A stretch of 7,151 bases of DNA from Lentzea sp. (GTDB taxonomy: Bacteria > Actinomycetota > Actinomycetes > Mycobacteriales > Pseudonocardiaceae): NCBI GenBank assembly GCA_030146905.1, contig JASLAV010000820.1, forward strand, positions 1 through 7,151, in the 5' to 3' direction. The notes under the pieces are model-generated. The model did not search any database and was not told the origin of the DNA. It was given only the letters and a program-made list of their open reading frames with translations. Position 1 is the stretch's first letter; the number at the start of each line of letters is the position of its first letter. This document shows, piece by piece, positions 6,318-7,151 of the stretch. A program made the position numbers and the translations under genes.

Positions 6318-6334
6318 ATTGCGCGCAGCGCAAT
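6318..6334. repeat. perfect inverted repeat, candidate operator of the dioxygenase operon
   Basis: ATTGCGC-GCA-GCGCAAT has two perfect 7-bp arms around a three-base spacer, centred about 66 bases upstream of the dioxygenase start codon. Size and position suit the binding site of a dimeric helix-turn-helix regulator such as a TetR, GntR or MarR family member. No regulator gene is in the window. A hairpin in the leader RNA is the other reading. Confidence 0.5.
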
Positions 6335-6492
6335 AGAAAGCGAAAACGAACATCGGCCTGTACCAGGGAATAACCTTCGTGGGGATTTGTAAAGGCAGTC
6401 GCTCAGATGGAGCAAATATCGGCTACTTAACGTGACAATTTCGTGTGCGATTGACTCCGCTGTTCCGGCCCCGTGCGAAATGGGATCTGCTG

Positions 6493-6520
6493 TTCAAGTG
6501 TCGACGTTTCAAGTGTCGAC
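6493..6520 (+). repeat. tandem 13-bp direct repeat, candidate activator or repressor site
   Basis: TTCAAGTGTCGAC occurs at 6493-6505 and again, unchanged, at 6508-6520, a 15-base period, about 120-150 bases before the methyltransferase start. Each copy ends in GTCGAC, itself a palindrome. Exact repeats of this length at such spacing rarely arise by chance and suggest a protein-binding site. Tandem direct repeats are used, for example, by SARP activators and some response regulators, but the spacing here is not the standard SARP one. Confidence 0.55.
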
Positions 6521-6523
6521 ATC

Positions 6524-6563
6524 CGATGTGGCGTTCGTTGAGGGTGGTGTGCCACGATGTGGC
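6524..6563 (+). repeat. second direct repeat (CGATGTGGC twice) with a small inverted repeat
   Basis: CGATGTGGC is found at 6524-6532 and 6555-6563, 31 bases apart or about three turns of DNA, directly after the 13-bp tandem repeat. The second copy is part of the inverted repeat GCCAC-GAT-GTGGC (6551-6563). The cluster lies 79-118 bases ahead of the methyltransferase start and may be part of the same operator region. Confidence 0.35.
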
Positions 6564-6630
6564 CGTGGCCGAGCCTTGTTCTGGGAAGTCCGTGACGACG
6601 TGTCCCGAAATCGGCTTCACACCCTGAGGC

Positions 6631-6636
6631 GGGGAG
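6631..6636 (+). promoter_or_regulatory. ribosome binding site deciding the TTG start
   Basis: GGGGAG ends five bases before TTG 6642. The frame is open much further upstream, so this site, the change to GC-rich third positions after 6642, and the position of the first CxxC pair decide the start. GTG 6600, GTG 6549 and ATG 6480 are in-frame alternatives without comparable sites. Confidence 0.5.
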
Positions 6637-6641
6637 CGGAA

Positions 6642-7151
6642 TTGCCGATTCGCTGCTATTACTGCATCCAGTTTTCCGAATCTGATCCGGAATACCCGAG
6701 ACGGCCGGCGCAATTCGCGGTGAACACGAGCACGCCGCGGTGCGCGTTGCACTGGCGCTTCACCTGCGCGTGCTGCAACCGCCCATCGCATTTCATGGCG
6801 ACGGCGTACTGCTCGGTCGAGGAGCGCTATTTCTGCGCGCGCTGCGCCACCGGGAGCACGACCTCGGAAGCCGCGCTCGGCGCGTGGGGCTACCACTTCC
6901 TCTACCGCTCGCCGTGGTCGAACCAGTGGGAACCCTCGTTGGACGAGCTGGAACGCGGCGGAAAGCACCCGGCCCTGGTGGCAGCCGATCAGGCGACGAC
7001 CTTCCCCGGTCTGGCGGACGACGAGTCCCTGCCGCCGAGCCGGCCCACCCAGCGGCAGGCGGGCCACGCCGTCGGACTCGACGACGTCGCGCGGATGTGG
7101 GACTCGAACGCCGCGGAATGGGACGCCAGTCTGGGCTCCGACGGCGACGAC
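6642..7151 (+). CDS. zinc-binding domain plus class I SAM methyltransferase, 5' part only
   Basis: 170 codons are visible and the gene runs off the right edge. The N-terminal 70 residues are Cys-rich, with CxxC pairs at Cys5/Cys8, Cys42/Cys45 and Cys65/Cys68 plus Cys34, His37, Cys44, His50 and Cys57, enough for two or more structural zinc sites. A segment with AWGYHFLYRSPWSNQWEPSL (105-124) follows, then an acidic linker. The last visible part, ARMWDSNAAEWDASLGSDGD, matches the entry helix of SAM-dependent methyltransferases (W-x-x-NA-x-x-W, then GD). The glycine-rich SAM loop itself lies beyond the window, so the catalytic assignment is inferred from this prelude and from my memory of proteins with the same N-terminal layout. 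The start is TTG 6642. It is divergent from the dioxygenase operon and may share its control region. Confidence 0.75.
   Translation, partial: MPIRCYYCIQFSESDPEYPRRPAQFAVNTSTPRCALHWRFTCACCNRPSHFMATAYCSVEERYFCARCATGSTTSEAALGAWGYHFLYRSPWSNQWEPSLDELERGGKHPALVAADQATTFPGLADDESLPPSRPTQRQAGHAVGLDDVARMWDSNAAEWDASLGSDGDD

Larger units (their letters stand above)
6261..6641. promoter_or_regulatory. divergent control region between dioxygenase and methyltransferase genes
   Basis: This 381-base stretch is poorer in GC than the genes, especially around 6331-6445, and should contain the promoters of both divergent units. It holds a 7-bp inverted repeat at 6318-6334 on the dioxygenase side and two direct-repeat sets at 6493-6563 on the methyltransferase side, described separately. 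One plus-strand frame is open from 6480 (ATG) through the methyltransferase start, but its third positions are AT-rich there, so I treat it as non-coding. No convincing -35/-10 pair stands out on either strand. Confidence 0.6.

Noticed and set aside
6367..6393. TTTACA and TATTCC on the minus strand as a promoter of the dioxygenase operon
   Set aside because: The spacer is only 15 bases and the -10 match is poor, so it is not better than chance in this AT-richer stretch.
6480..6641. In-frame extension of the methyltransferase gene from ATG 6480
   Set aside because: Third positions are not GC-biased, the stretch contains the direct repeats, and no ribosome binding site precedes the ATG. TTG 6642 is better supported.
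6423..7067. Minus-strand open frame of 214 codons
   Set aside because: It is the shadow of the plus-strand Cys-rich gene, whose CxxC motifs and coding bias are convincing.
1..7151. CRISPR arrays, insertion sequences, transposases, rRNA or tRNA genes
   Set aside because: I saw no repeat-spacer pattern, no transposase motif or terminal repeats, and no plausible full RNA gene on either strand.

Overview
The window comes from a high-GC actinomycete. Third codon positions are mostly G or C, GTG and TTG starts are common, genes in a run overlap by 1 or 4 bases, and one gene looks leaderless. The order Pseudonocardiales or a related antibiotic-type actinomycete would fit, but the sequence does not prove a genus.

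Layout, left to right. (1) Positions 91-639, minus strand: a small P-loop kinase/AAA-type ATPase, probably leaderless, with only a doubtful gene start to its left at the window edge. (2) Positions 929-3691, plus strand: an ABC-2 type exporter operon. It opens with a 42-residue small ORF of strongly coding-like codon use whose stop overlaps the GTG of the ATPase gene by one base. The ATPase and two six-helix permeases follow, making the three-gene COG4586/COG4587/COG3694-type exporter. (3) Positions 3688-3876: a short stretch with a good Shine-Dalgarno and a CTG in overlap position, which looks like a decayed or internally deleted gene, or an N-terminal extension of the next gene. (4) Positions 3877-4533, plus strand: a second, unrelated P-loop kinase-like protein. 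(5) A hairpin between convergent stops. (6) Positions 4546-6260, minus strand: a two-gene operon of a TauD-family Fe(II)/2-oxoglutarate dioxygenase and a creatininase-family protein, overlapping by 4 bases. (7) Positions 6261-6641: a divergent control region with a perfect 7-bp inverted repeat on the dioxygenase side and two sets of direct repeats on the other side. (8) From 6642 to the right edge, plus strand: the 5' part of a gene with an N-terminal Cys-rich zinc-binding domain leading into what is probably a class I SAM-dependent methyltransferase.

The mix of oxidative enzyme, amidohydrolase-fold protein, methyltransferase and dedicated exporter resembles part of a specialised-metabolite or detoxification locus, though no core synthase is present in the window. 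The most interesting points are the creatininase-family protein that has lost most of its usual metal ligands and is coupled to a TauD dioxygenase, the tiny ORF coupled to the exporter, the scar between the permease and the kinase, and the repeat-rich control region. Assigning a substrate or pathway would be guesswork from this window alone.
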